NCBI GenBank assembly: GCA_022824605.1 | Contig: JAJDZO010000401.1 | Span: 1 to 12,081 of the forward strand | DNA length: 12,081 nt | Source of the DNA: Acidimicrobiia bacterium | GTDB lineage: Bacteria > Actinomycetota > Acidimicrobiia > Acidimicrobiales > Aldehydirespiratoraceae | Direction of reading: 5' to 3' | In this document: positions 1-5,267 of the stretch, one piece after another | Layout of the letters: each line of letters opens with the position of its first letter | Position numbering within the stretch: the first letter of the stretch is position 1 | The notes under the pieces: generated by a model | What the model was told of the DNA's origin: nothing | What the model saw: the letters and a program-made list of their open reading frames with translations, nothing else | The model's database searches: none | Program-made: the position numbers and the translations under genes

Positions 1-2
1 GG

Positions 3-1421
3 GGCTCGGCCGACTATCCGCTGACCGGCGACGCCGACGTGCGCCCCGTGATGTACAACGGCGTCGGCGGCGGGCTGGTGCAGTGGGCCGCCATGTGGCA
101 GCCGCTGCTTGCGTCGGATTTCAAGGTTCAGACGCTCGACGGGGTAGCCGACGACTGGCCGATCAGCTGGAGCGATCTGGCGGTTCCGTACGCCCGAGTG
201 GCTCGGGACATGTCGGTGTCCGGTTTGAGCGGCGATCCGGCCCTTCCAGAGCTCGACTACCCCAACCCACCCATTCCGATCGGCAAGGTCGGGCTGACCG
301 CAGCCCTGGGCATGGACAGGCTCGGCTGGCACTGGTGGCCCGGCTCCAACGCCATAGCCTCACGGACCCACGGTTCGCTTCAGGCTTGCCAACGGCGAGG
401 CACCTGCATGATCGGCTGCCCGGAGAACGCCAAGGCCACCCCGTCGCTGACTCACTGGCCTGCGGCCCTCGGCGCGGGTGCTCGCCTTATCAGTGGGGCT
501 CGAGCGGCACAAGTCCTTCTCAATGAGCGTGGTCTGGCCCGCGGCGTCGTGTACCTGGACCGTGACGGAGTCGAGCATTTGCAGCCCGCTCAGGTGGTGA
601 TCCTGGCGGCGAACGCGATAGGAACGGCCCGTCTGCTGCTGCTGTCGGAGTCGAAGCGGTTTCCCGACGGTCTCGCCAACTCCTCTGGACTAGTGGGACG
701 CAGGCTCATGCAGCACCCCTACCGCACAGTCACGGCGGTCTGCGAGGACTCTCTCGATAGTTGGCAGGGCCCATGGGGCCAGAGCATCTACTCCTTGGAG
801 TTCGCCGAGACCCACCCCGACCGCGAGTTCGTCCGCGGTGCGAAGTGGATGGTCATGCCCCACGGCGGCCCGATGTTCGCGGTGGCGGAATACCAGGAGG
901 CGCACCGACACGAAGGCTTCGATGCGGTATGGGGCTCGGCCTTCCACCGAGCGGCCGCTGAGGTGTTCGGTCGCGCCTTCACATGGGGGATCCAGGCAGA
1001 GGACCTTCCCGAGGAGCACAACCGCGTGGTCCTCGATTCCGAGGCGTGCGACTCCTCGGGTCTGCCGGCTGCCCGTGTCGAGTACCGAGTGTCGGAGAAC
1101 ACGCGGAGGATGCTCGACTTCAACGTGGCCCGGGCCGTCGAAGCGGCCGAGGCGTGCGGAGCGGCGTCGGTGACGGTGCGTGACATCTGGCCCACGGGCA
1201 TCGGCCATGTGCTGGGCACGACCCGGATGGGAGACGACCCTCGCCACTCCGTAGTGGACCGCTGGTGCCGGACCCACGATGTGGCCAATCTCTACGTGAT
1301 CGACGGGGGAGTGTTCGTCACGGGCGGGTCGGCCAACCCGACAGCCACCATCATGGCCAACGCGCTTCGTGTTGTCGACCATCTGATCGAGGCACGCGCT
1401 TCGCAGGCTGTGCCCGCATGA
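3..1421 (+). CDS. GMC-family FAD-dependent oxidoreductase, 5' partial
   Basis: This is the C-terminal bulk of a glucose-methanol-choline family flavoprotein, which oxidises an alcohol or sugar-type hydroxyl using FAD. The reading frame is open to the window edge, so the true start and the N-terminal GxGxxG dinucleotide fold lie upstream; the GTG at 39 is internal. Visible family marks are the N-VGGG-x4-W block (codons from about 57), a cysteine cluster TCMIGCPENAK (Cys codons at 387, 405 and 417) seen in ferredoxin- or cytochrome-linked members, and the C-terminal HVLGTTRMG and SANPTATIMANALR motifs. The active-site His codon is at 1206 and the Asn codon at 1335. The stop overlaps the next start (ATGA), so it is translationally coupled to the small protein and ferredoxin that follow. 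Family assignment is firm; the substrate cannot be read from the sequence. Confidence 0.93.
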   Translation, partial: GSADYPLTGDADVRPVMYNGVGGGLVQWAAMWQPLLASDFKVQTLDGVADDWPISWSDLAVPYARVARDMSVSGLSGDPALPELDYPNPPIPIGKVGLTAALGMDRLGWHWWPGSNAIASRTHGSLQACQRRGTCMIGCPENAKATPSLTHWPAALGAGARLISGARAAQVLLNERGLARGVVYLDRDGVEHLQPAQVVILAANAIGTARLLLLSESKRFPDGLANSSGLVGRRLMQHPYRTVTAVCEDSLDSWQGPWGQSIYSLEFAETHPDREFVRGAKWMVMPHGGPMFAVAEYQEAHRHEGFDAVWGSAFHRAAAEVFGRAFTWGIQAEDLPEEHNRVVLDSEACDSSGLPAARVEYRVSENTRRMLDFNVARAVEAAEACGAASVTVRDIWPTGIGHVLGTTRMGDDPRHSVVDRWCRTHDVANLYVIDGGVFVTGGSANPTATIMANALRVVDHLIEARASQAVPA

Positions 1422-1837
1422 GCGACGTTGAACCGTCAGCGGCCCAGCGGCTGGTTTTGGCGAGGGTGGCCGACATTCTCGTGGCCGAGGGGTTCGGCAT
1501 GCCGGCCGCTTCCGTTGTCGGGGTGGCCGGCCGCCTGCTGGATCAGTGTCTCGGGGCCGCTCCGAGCCTGGCCGCGCCTTTGACGGCTCTGCTCGACGAG
1601 ATGCCCACCGACGGACTCGACGACTTCGTGCGCGAACTCGCCGCCAGCCGACCCGACGACTTCGCTGTTCTGTCCACGGCCGTTGTGGGCGCCTACTACC
1701 TCAGCGCCGAGGTGCGCGAACTCATCGGCTACCCCGGCCAGCAGCCCGCTCCGTTGTCGGTGGCGGGCGAGCCCGAATACCTCGACATGCTGGCGCGGGT
1801 CTACGACAGGCATCCGGGCTATCGGGAGTGTCCGTGA
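1418..1837 (+). CDS. Small helper subunit of GMC oxidoreductase (gluconate 2-dehydrogenase subunit 3-like)
   Basis: This 139-residue protein starts at an ATG overlapping the stop of the GMC gene and ends in a GTGA overlap with the ferredoxin gene. It is mostly helical, with no signal peptide, no twin-arginine motif and no cysteine pair that would bind a metal (Cys only near residues 45 and 138). The central part, with its DDF...YYLSAEVRELIGYPGQ stretch (about residues 85-110), matches my memory of the small proteins that sit beside GMC dehydrogenases and belong to the gluconate 2-dehydrogenase subunit 3 group. Such subunits assist folding or electron transfer of the large subunit. The assignment rests on this stretch plus strict gene order; a stand-alone call would be 'hypothetical'. 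Confidence 0.72.
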   Translation: MSDVEPSAAQRLVLARVADILVAEGFGMPAASVVGVAGRLLDQCLGAAPSLAAPLTALLDEMPTDGLDDFVRELAASRPDDFAVLSTAVVGAYYLSAEVRELIGYPGQQPAPLSVAGEPEYLDMLARVYDRHPGYRECP

Positions 1838-2163
1838 CCTATGTGATCGGTCCGGCCTGCATCGACGTGAAGGACGCGGCCTGTGTGGCCGAGTGCCCGG
1901 TGGACTGCATCTATACGGGTGGCCGGATGCTCTACATCCACCCCGACGAGTGCATCGACTGCGGTGCCTGCGAACCGGTCTGCCCGGTCGAGGCGATCTA
2001 CCCTGAAGCGTTCCTGCCTGCCGAGAATCAGCCGTTCACCGAGGTGAACGCCGACTTCTTCCAGGTCACCGGACTCGGCGCACCCGGCGGAGCCTCGCAG
2101 ATCGATCCCCTGGAAGCCGACCACCCGGTAGTGGGCGCCTGGCCGCGCCCCGAGACGTCCTAG
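1834..2163 (+). CDS. fdxA: Seven-iron ferredoxin (3Fe-4S plus 4Fe-4S), FdxA type
   Basis: A 109-residue soluble electron carrier starting at GTG 1834, coupled by a GTGA overlap to the gene before it. The cysteine pattern is that of the Azotobacter FdI / mycobacterial FdxA family shifted by one residue. C9, C17 and C50 should hold the 3Fe-4S cluster, and C21, C40, C43 and C46 the 4Fe-4S cluster. C25 is the conserved free cysteine near it. The block MLYIHPDECIDCGACEPVCP (residues 32-51) is nearly diagnostic. The tail NADFFQ..LG.PGGAS (about residues 70-85) also fits actinobacterial FdxA. As the last gene of the operon it is the likely electron acceptor for the GMC flavoprotein, although FdxA-type ferredoxins also serve cytochromes P450 and other oxidoreductases. 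No strong terminator follows the TAG stop. Confidence 0.95.
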   Translation: MTYVIGPACIDVKDAACVAECPVDCIYTGGRMLYIHPDECIDCGACEPVCPVEAIYPEAFLPAENQPFTEVNADFFQVTGLGAPGGASQIDPLEADHPVVGAWPRPETS

Positions 2164-2185
2164 AATCCCTACCAGCCGAAGGCCG

Positions 2186-2213
2186 ATGATGACTCTTGAT
2201 TGATTGTCATGAT
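2186..2213. other. Imperfect inverted repeat after fdxA
   Basis: Arms ATGATGAC (2186-2193) and GTCATGAT (2206-2213) pair at 7 of 8 positions around a 12-base loop containing TTGATTGATT. It lies in the 135-base gap between fdxA and the coiled-coil gene and overlaps the candidate -35 box. It could be an operator or a weak hairpin ending the fdxA transcript. There is no T-run, so a classic intrinsic terminator is unlikely. Confidence 0.3.
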
Positions 2214-2225
2214 GTGTAGTACCAT
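2196..2225 (+). promoter_or_regulatory. Candidate promoter for the coiled-coil gene
   Basis: TTGATT (2196-2201) and TACCAT (2220-2225) are separated by 18 bases, fitting a housekeeping promoter with the loose actinobacterial TANNNT -10 box. It is placed in a true intergenic gap, and would give a leader of roughly 65 bases before the ATG at 2299. This is motif reading only. Confidence 0.4.
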
Positions 2226-2276
2226 CGGAGCATCCGTTGCCAGCCTCGGATCACGGGCTCGCCTCGAAGCATCTCT

Positions 2277-2289
2277 AAAGGAGCGGAGG
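2277..2289 (+). promoter_or_regulatory. Ribosome binding site fixing the start at 2299
   Basis: AAAGGAG (2277-2283) and GGAGG (2285-2289) lie just upstream of ATG 2299, with 9 bases between GGAGG and the start. This strong Shine-Dalgarno match rules out the longer reading that would begin at TTG 2200. Confidence 0.75.
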
Positions 2290-2298
2290 CATAGCACA

Positions 2299-2685
2299 AT
2301 GCAAGCTGAAACGGTGGCACTGGTGATAACAATCGTCGTGTCGGGGCTCGGATCCTCGCTCGCAACGATTCGGATCCTGTTGAACCAGATTTGTCAAATG
2401 GAGGTCCGCCTCACCACACGGATCGACGCGAACGGCGTAGCGATCAAGGAGAACCGCCACGCAATTGAGGACAACCGGGTGGCGATCAACGAGAACCGGG
2501 TGGCGATCAACGAGAACAGGCGGCGGATTGACGAGTTGACCGGCCGAATGGACGGCCAAGCTCGTGAGACCCAAAAGGTGCGCGAGAGCCTGGCCCGAGT
2601 GGAGGGCTTCCTCATGGGGCCCGGCGGCTTCAGGCTGGGCGACCCCGGTCCCTCGGCGGAGAAGGAAGCCGCTCTCAACGAGTAG
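2299..2685 (+). CDS. Membrane-anchored coiled-coil protein with heptad repeats, unknown function
   Basis: I do not recognise this 128-residue protein. Residues 4-29 form one hydrophobic segment (ALVITIVVSGLGSSLATIRILL), then a charged stretch follows. Between about residues 47 and 74 lie four tandem seven-residue units of the form I-[KNE]-[ED]-N-R-[VH]-A, continuing as IDELTGR and further helical heptads (VRESLARVEGFL). This predicts a single transmembrane or signal-anchor helix followed by a coiled coil of roughly 70 residues and a short Gly/Pro-rich tail, so an oligomeric bitopic protein is likely. The start is set by a strong ribosome binding site. It stands alone with its own candidate promoter, between a redox operon and an oxidoreductase pair. 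Its base composition is lower in GC than its neighbours, which could mean recent acquisition. Alternatives are a small scaffold, or a phage-derived protein with no partner genes visible. Confidence 0.75.
   Translation: MQAETVALVITIVVSGLGSSLATIRILLNQICQMEVRLTTRIDANGVAIKENRHAIEDNRVAINENRVAINENRRRIDELTGRMDGQARETQKVRESLARVEGFLMGPGGFRLGDPGPSAEKEAALNE
2437..2520 (+). repeat. Four tandem 21-bp units coding for coiled-coil heptads
   Basis: Units at 2437-2457, 2458-2478, 2479-2499 and 2500-2520 each encode seven residues. The last two differ at a single base (GAGAACCGG versus GAGAACAGG); the first two are more diverged. Near identity of the third and fourth copies indicates a recent in-frame duplication that lengthened the coiled coil by two helical turns. 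Confidence 0.9.
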
Positions 2686-2704
2686 CTGTCCTGATCGGGA
2701 CGGT
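2685..2704 (+). terminator. Weak hairpin after the coiled-coil gene
   Basis: GTCC (2688-2691) pairs with GGAC (2698-2701) around a six-base loop. The stem can be extended outward by C-G and G-U pairs to 6-7 bp. It directly follows the TAG stop, but no T-run follows and it overlaps the candidate promoter of the next gene, so a terminating role is doubtful. Confidence 0.25.
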
Positions 2705-2731
2705 GACTCGCCCTCGGACTTCCGGTACCTT
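2703..2731 (+). promoter_or_regulatory. Candidate promoter for the luciferase-like oxidoreductase
   Basis: GTGACT (2703-2708, keeping the TGAC core of a -35 box) and TACCTT (2726-2731, TANNNT type) are spaced by 17 bases. Transcription would start near 2738, giving a leader of about 23 bases that contains the ribosome binding site AGGGGAG at 2749-2755. It would drive the oxidoreductase and the dehydrogenase after it. Confidence 0.45.
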
Positions 2732-2760
2732 GGGGCCGCTCGCGGGCGAGGGGAGATCAC

Positions 2761-3627
2761 ATGGCGGCAGAACGGGCGTGTTGGATCATGCCCGACGCTC
2801 TGGACGCGGCCAGTGCGGCCGCATTCGCAGGGAGGGTCGAGGAACTCGGATTCTCACGACTGTGGGTGGCGGAGACCCTTGGACGTGATCCGTTCGCCCT
2901 CACGGCGCACCTCGGCGCGGTGACGTCGACGCTGGGCCTGGCCAGCGGAATCGCCAACGTCTACAACCGGCATCCGGGAGTGATGAGGCAGGGGGCGTAC
3001 ACCGTCGCCGAGCAGACCGGCGGCCGGTTCACGCTGGGCCTCGGCGTGTCGAGCCCGGTGATCGTCAACAAGATACGGGGCATTCCCTACGACAAGCCGC
3101 TGTCGTTCATGCGCTCCTACCTCGACGCCATGGAGCAGGCCCGCTACAGCGCGGTGGCGCCGCCGCAACCGGTGCCGGTGGTGCTGGCCGCCCTCGGCCC
3201 CCGGATGCTCGAACTCGCGGCGGAGCGCACCGACGGCGCCCACCCCTACAACACCACACCGGAGCACACCGCGTTCGCCCGCTCGGTGATGGGCGCCGGC
3301 CCGCAACTGTGCGTGGAGCAGAAGGTGATGCTCACCACCGACGCCTCACAGGCCCGGGCGACCGGCGGCAACGTCATGAAGTTCTACACCCGGGCCCCCG
3401 GCTACCGCGCGTGCTGGAACCGGCTCGGATTCAGCGACGACGACATCGACGGGCTCTCGGACCGCTTCGTGGACGCCATGGTGGCCTGGGGCGACGTCGA
3501 CGCCATCGAGCGCCGCCTGGCCGAGCACGCCGACGCCGGAGCCACCGAGGTCTGCGTGCAGGTGCTCCACCCGCAGGCCGGCATCGGCGCCATCGACTAC
3601 GACGCTCTCGCCGCCCTCGCACCGTGA
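2761..3627 (+). CDS. F420-dependent luciferase-like (LLM class) oxidoreductase
   Basis: A 288-residue TIM-barrel oxidoreductase of the bacterial luciferase-like superfamily. It matches what I recall of the TIGR03620-type subfamily of probable F420-dependent enzymes. Supporting stretches are EELGFSRLWVAE (residues 28-39), TSTLGLASGIANVYNRHPGVM (about 59-79), AEQTGGRFTLGLGVSSPVIV (about 86-105), VVLAALGPRMLELAAERTDGAHPY (about 140-163) and the C-terminal VDAMVAWGDVDAIERRLAEH. Length is normal for the subfamily. ATG 2761 is preceded at five bases by AGGGGAG (2749-2755). It should transfer hydride between reduced F420 (or FMN) and an unidentified organic substrate. Its TGA stop overlaps a GTG (GTGA at 3624-3627), at a duplicated junction leading into a short-chain dehydrogenase, so the two enzymes probably act on a shared oxidation route. 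The substrate is unknown. Confidence 0.9.
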   Translation: MAAERACWIMPDALDAASAAAFAGRVEELGFSRLWVAETLGRDPFALTAHLGAVTSTLGLASGIANVYNRHPGVMRQGAYTVAEQTGGRFTLGLGVSSPVIVNKIRGIPYDKPLSFMRSYLDAMEQARYSAVAPPQPVPVVLAALGPRMLELAAERTDGAHPYNTTPEHTAFARSVMGAGPQLCVEQKVMLTTDASQARATGGNVMKFYTRAPGYRACWNRLGFSDDDIDGLSDRFVDAMVAWGDVDAIERRLAEHADAGATEVCVQVLHPQAGIGAIDYDALAALAP

Positions 3628-3713
3628 AGGATCTAGCCGGCCCACTCCAAGACTTCGCGGCAAATCACGGCGCTTTGATCCACGTACTCGCACCGTGAGG
3701 GATCTAGCCGGCC
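3616..3713 (+). repeat. 71-bp offset direct duplication of the gene junction
   Basis: A 27-base sequence at 3616-3642 recurs at 3687-3713 with one difference (GTGAAGG versus GTGAGGG). Each copy holds the end of the luciferase-like gene (codons for LAP and the stop) and the start of the dehydrogenase gene (GTG plus codons for K/R-D-L-A-G). The 44 bases between the copies match nothing else I can see in the window. Confidence 0.92.
3624..3698 (+). CDS. Putative 24-codon coupling mini-ORF
   Basis: GTG 3624 overlaps the oxidoreductase stop, and the frame ends at TGA 3696-3698, which overlaps the GTG start of the dehydrogenase. The peptide begins MKDLAGP and ends HVLAP: its first six residues echo the dehydrogenase N-terminus, and its last three echo the end of the oxidoreductase. 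Ribosomes could hand over through it by termination-reinitiation. It has no ribosome binding site of its own that I can see. It is most likely a by-product of the duplication and not a functional peptide. Confidence 0.3.
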   Translation: MKDLAGPLQDFAANHGALIHVLAP

Positions 3714-4588
3714 GGGTGGCGGTGGTCACCGGCGGCGCCAGCGGAATCGGCCGCGGAATGGCCGAGAGCTTCGCGGCCTCCGCGATGCGGGTGGTGGTGG
3801 CTGACGTGGAGGAGCCGCCGCTGCACGAGACCGTCGGGTCGATCCGTGCCGATGGCGGAGAGGCGATTGCGGTCACCTGCGACGTGTCCTCCTGGCCGTC
3901 GGTGGAGGCCTTGCGAGACGCCTGCACCGACGCCTACGGCCCGGCCGACGTGTTGTGCAACAACGCCGGCGTGGCCGGCCGGGGTGGCGTCGCGGAGGCC
4001 TCCCTGAACACTTGGGAGTGGTGTCTGGGCGTCAACCTCTGGGGTGTGATCCATGCCTGCCGGGCGTTCCTGCCGGCCATGATCGAGCGCGGCTGCGGCC
4101 ATGTGGTCAACACCGCGTCGGTGCTCGGCCACCTCTGCTCGCCCGGAATCGGACCGTACAACGTGTCGAAGTACGGCGTCGTGGCGCTGAGCGAGACCCT
4201 TCACTTGGAGATGCAGGCCGAATGCACCGGCGTGGGCGTCACGTGCCTGTGCCCGGGCCTGGTGGCCACCAACATCCTGGACTCCGAGCGCAACCGACCG
4301 GAACGGCTCCTCGACGACGCTGGCCGCAGTTCGTTGAACGTCTTCTCGAACGACGACGAGTCGGAGACGCTGGCGGCGGTGCGCGAGATGTACAAGCACG
4401 CCATGGACCCGTCGCTGGTGGGTGACATGGTGGTCGAGGCGATCGTCGCCGACCAGTTCTGGCTGTTCACCGACGGCCACTTCGAGGAGTTCATCGCGCA
4501 GCGGCACCGCGGCATCGAGGCGGGAGGCGCGCCCGCTTCTGGAAGGTCCATCGTGGAGACCCTGCTGGGCGGGCCGCTGGAGCAGTGA
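3695..4588 (+). CDS. Short-chain dehydrogenase/reductase (classical SDR)
   Basis: A 297-residue NAD(P)-dependent oxidoreductase with a Rossmann fold. The cofactor loop TGGASGIG is at residues 12-19, an acidic residue D37 at the end of strand 2 (VVVADVEE) suggests NAD preference, D63 sits in CDVSS, and NNAG is at 89-92. The catalytic set is N114, S142, Y155 and K159 (YNVSK). CPGLVATNI (186-194) is the usual PG motif after strand 6. The protein is longer than the typical 250 residues because of a C-terminal part after about residue 200. That part resembles SDRs annotated as acting on bulky hydrophobic substrates such as steroids or terpenoids; this is an inference. Start GTG 3695 was chosen because MRDLAGRVAVVTGG gives the standard N-terminus. 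It forms a unit with the preceding luciferase-like enzyme. Confidence 0.92.
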   Translation: MRDLAGRVAVVTGGASGIGRGMAESFAASAMRVVVADVEEPPLHETVGSIRADGGEAIAVTCDVSSWPSVEALRDACTDAYGPADVLCNNAGVAGRGGVAEASLNTWEWCLGVNLWGVIHACRAFLPAMIERGCGHVVNTASVLGHLCSPGIGPYNVSKYGVVALSETLHLEMQAECTGVGVTCLCPGLVATNILDSERNRPERLLDDAGRSSLNVFSNDDESETLAAVREMYKHAMDPSLVGDMVVEAIVADQFWLFTDGHFEEFIAQRHRGIEAGGAPASGRSIVETLLGGPLEQ

Positions 4589-4610
4589 AGGTCCCGGCAA
4601 CCAGAACCAC

Positions 4611-4670
4611 CGGTTTTGTCAGACAAATACCCTGAAACTTATTGAACAACAATTTTACTGGATATAGCTG
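4611..4670. other. AT-rich island between the dehydrogenase and comF-like genes
   Basis: I count 21 G/C in these 60 bases (35%), against clearly GC-rich coding sequence on both sides. It holds a 13-bp palindrome (4615-4627), a small inverted repeat ATTG-N5-CAAT (4641-4653) and candidate promoter boxes. It contains no gene. It marks the boundary between the accessory genes and the conserved comF-hpf-secA block, and may be a regulatory region or the scar of a past insertion or deletion. Confidence 0.7.
4615..4627. promoter_or_regulatory. Perfect palindrome, possible operator
   Basis: TTTGTCAGACAAA is a perfect 6-bp inverted repeat with a one-base centre. The centre is too short for an RNA hairpin, so a binding site for a dimeric repressor or activator is the more natural reading. 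It lies upstream of the candidate promoter boxes for the comF-like gene. No regulator gene is in the window. Confidence 0.35.
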
Positions 4671-4687
4671 AGCGCCGCCGTTAGGTT
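4642..4687 (+). promoter_or_regulatory. Candidate promoter region of the comF-hpf-secA block
   Basis: Two readings compete. TTGAAC (4642-4647) with TATAGC (4663-4668) has a short 15-base spacer. TAGGTT (4682-4687), a TANNNT -10 box, would place the start of transcription at about the GTG 4696 and so give a leaderless message. The second reading fits the lack of any Shine-Dalgarno sequence before 4696, but it has no good -35 box. Confidence 0.33.
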
Positions 4688-4695
4688 CCTTCGCC

Positions 4696-5229
4696 GTGCA
4701 GGATCTGCGGATCGAGGGAGTGGATGCGCTGTGGGCGGGCTGGAGCCACGAGGGTGCCGCCGCCGAGTTGGTGCGCGCCCTGAAGTACGGCCGCGTCACC
4801 GCCTCAGTCACGCCGATCGCCGACCGGATGGCTACGCAGGTTCCCACCGCACAGCGCCCAGACCTGGTCACCTGGGTGCCGTGCAGCCCGACGCGACGCC
4901 GTGAGCGGGGCTTCGACCCGGCCGAACTGCTGGCCCGAGCCCTGGCCCGGCGGCTGCGATGTCCGGCCCGCCACTTGCTTCGCAGGCTCGACGACGACCC
5001 CCAGACGGCCCGCACCCGCGAGGGGCGCATGGCGGGGCCCAGGCTGGCACTTCGGCGCGGCCGTCTGCGGGGGCTGGTGCTGGTCGTCGACGATGTGTGT
5101 ACCACCGGCTCCACGCTGCGGGTGGCGGCGGCTGCGCTGCGCTCGGGCGGCGCCGCGGCAGTGGTGGCCGCGGTGGCCACAGTGGCGCCGGCGGCATCGC
5201 GGCAGGCTGCGACTGCACCTCTACGATGA
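4696..5229 (+). CDS. ComF-family phosphoribosyltransferase, zinc finger absent
   Basis: A 177-residue type I phosphoribosyltransferase of the ComF / amidophosphoribosyltransferase-like group. Marks are ELVRALKYGR (residues 24-33), VPCSPTRRRERGFDPAELLARALA (61-84, with the ComF RERGF core) and the PRPP-binding loop LVVDDVCTTGST (129-140, with the two Asp at 132-133). Full-length ComF proteins are usually about 220-250 residues and begin with a CxxC...CxxC zinc finger. That part is missing here, and an in-frame TGA at 4669-4671 with no other start codon before 4696 shows it cannot be restored by a longer start. ComF helps natural transformation in some bacteria; in most actinobacteria its role is unproven. 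The stop overlaps an ATG (ATGA at 5226) in frame with hpf. No ribosome binding site is seen, so translation may be leaderless. Confidence 0.85.
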   Translation: MQDLRIEGVDALWAGWSHEGAAAELVRALKYGRVTASVTPIADRMATQVPTAQRPDLVTWVPCSPTRRRERGFDPAELLARALARRLRCPARHLLRRLDDDPQTARTREGRMAGPRLALRRGRLRGLVLVVDDVCTTGSTLRVAAAALRSGGAAAVVAAVATVAPAASRQAATAPLR

Positions 5230-5254
5230 GGGCGCATCGAAACCGAAACACAGC

Positions 5255-5261
5255 AGAAGGG
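5255..5261 (+). promoter_or_regulatory. Ribosome binding site of hpf
   Basis: AGAAGGG at 5255-5261 lies six bases before GTG 5268. It supports that start over the in-frame ATG at 5226 (overlapping the comF-like stop), which would add 14 residues not usual in the family. Confidence 0.65.
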
Positions 5262-5267
5262 TTGGAT

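Noticed and set aside
690..1382. Minus-strand frame of 230 codons opposite the GMC gene
   Set aside because: It is a shadow of a gene whose C-terminal motifs are intact on the plus strand.
2200..2298. Longer start (TTG 2200) for the coiled-coil protein
   Set aside because: ATG 2299 has a strong ribosome binding site, and the added residues would be poor in family-like or helical character and would overlap the candidate promoter.
3643..3686. A mobile element or attachment site inside the duplicated junction
   Set aside because: 44 bases with no terminal inverted repeats; the direct repeats are gene ends and not typical target-site duplications.
5226..5267. ATG 5226 as the hpf start
   Set aside because: It forms an ATGA overlap with the gene before, but GTG 5268 has AGAAGGG at six bases and gives the normal family N-terminus MEISISSRHV. 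The upstream ATG remains a minor alternative.
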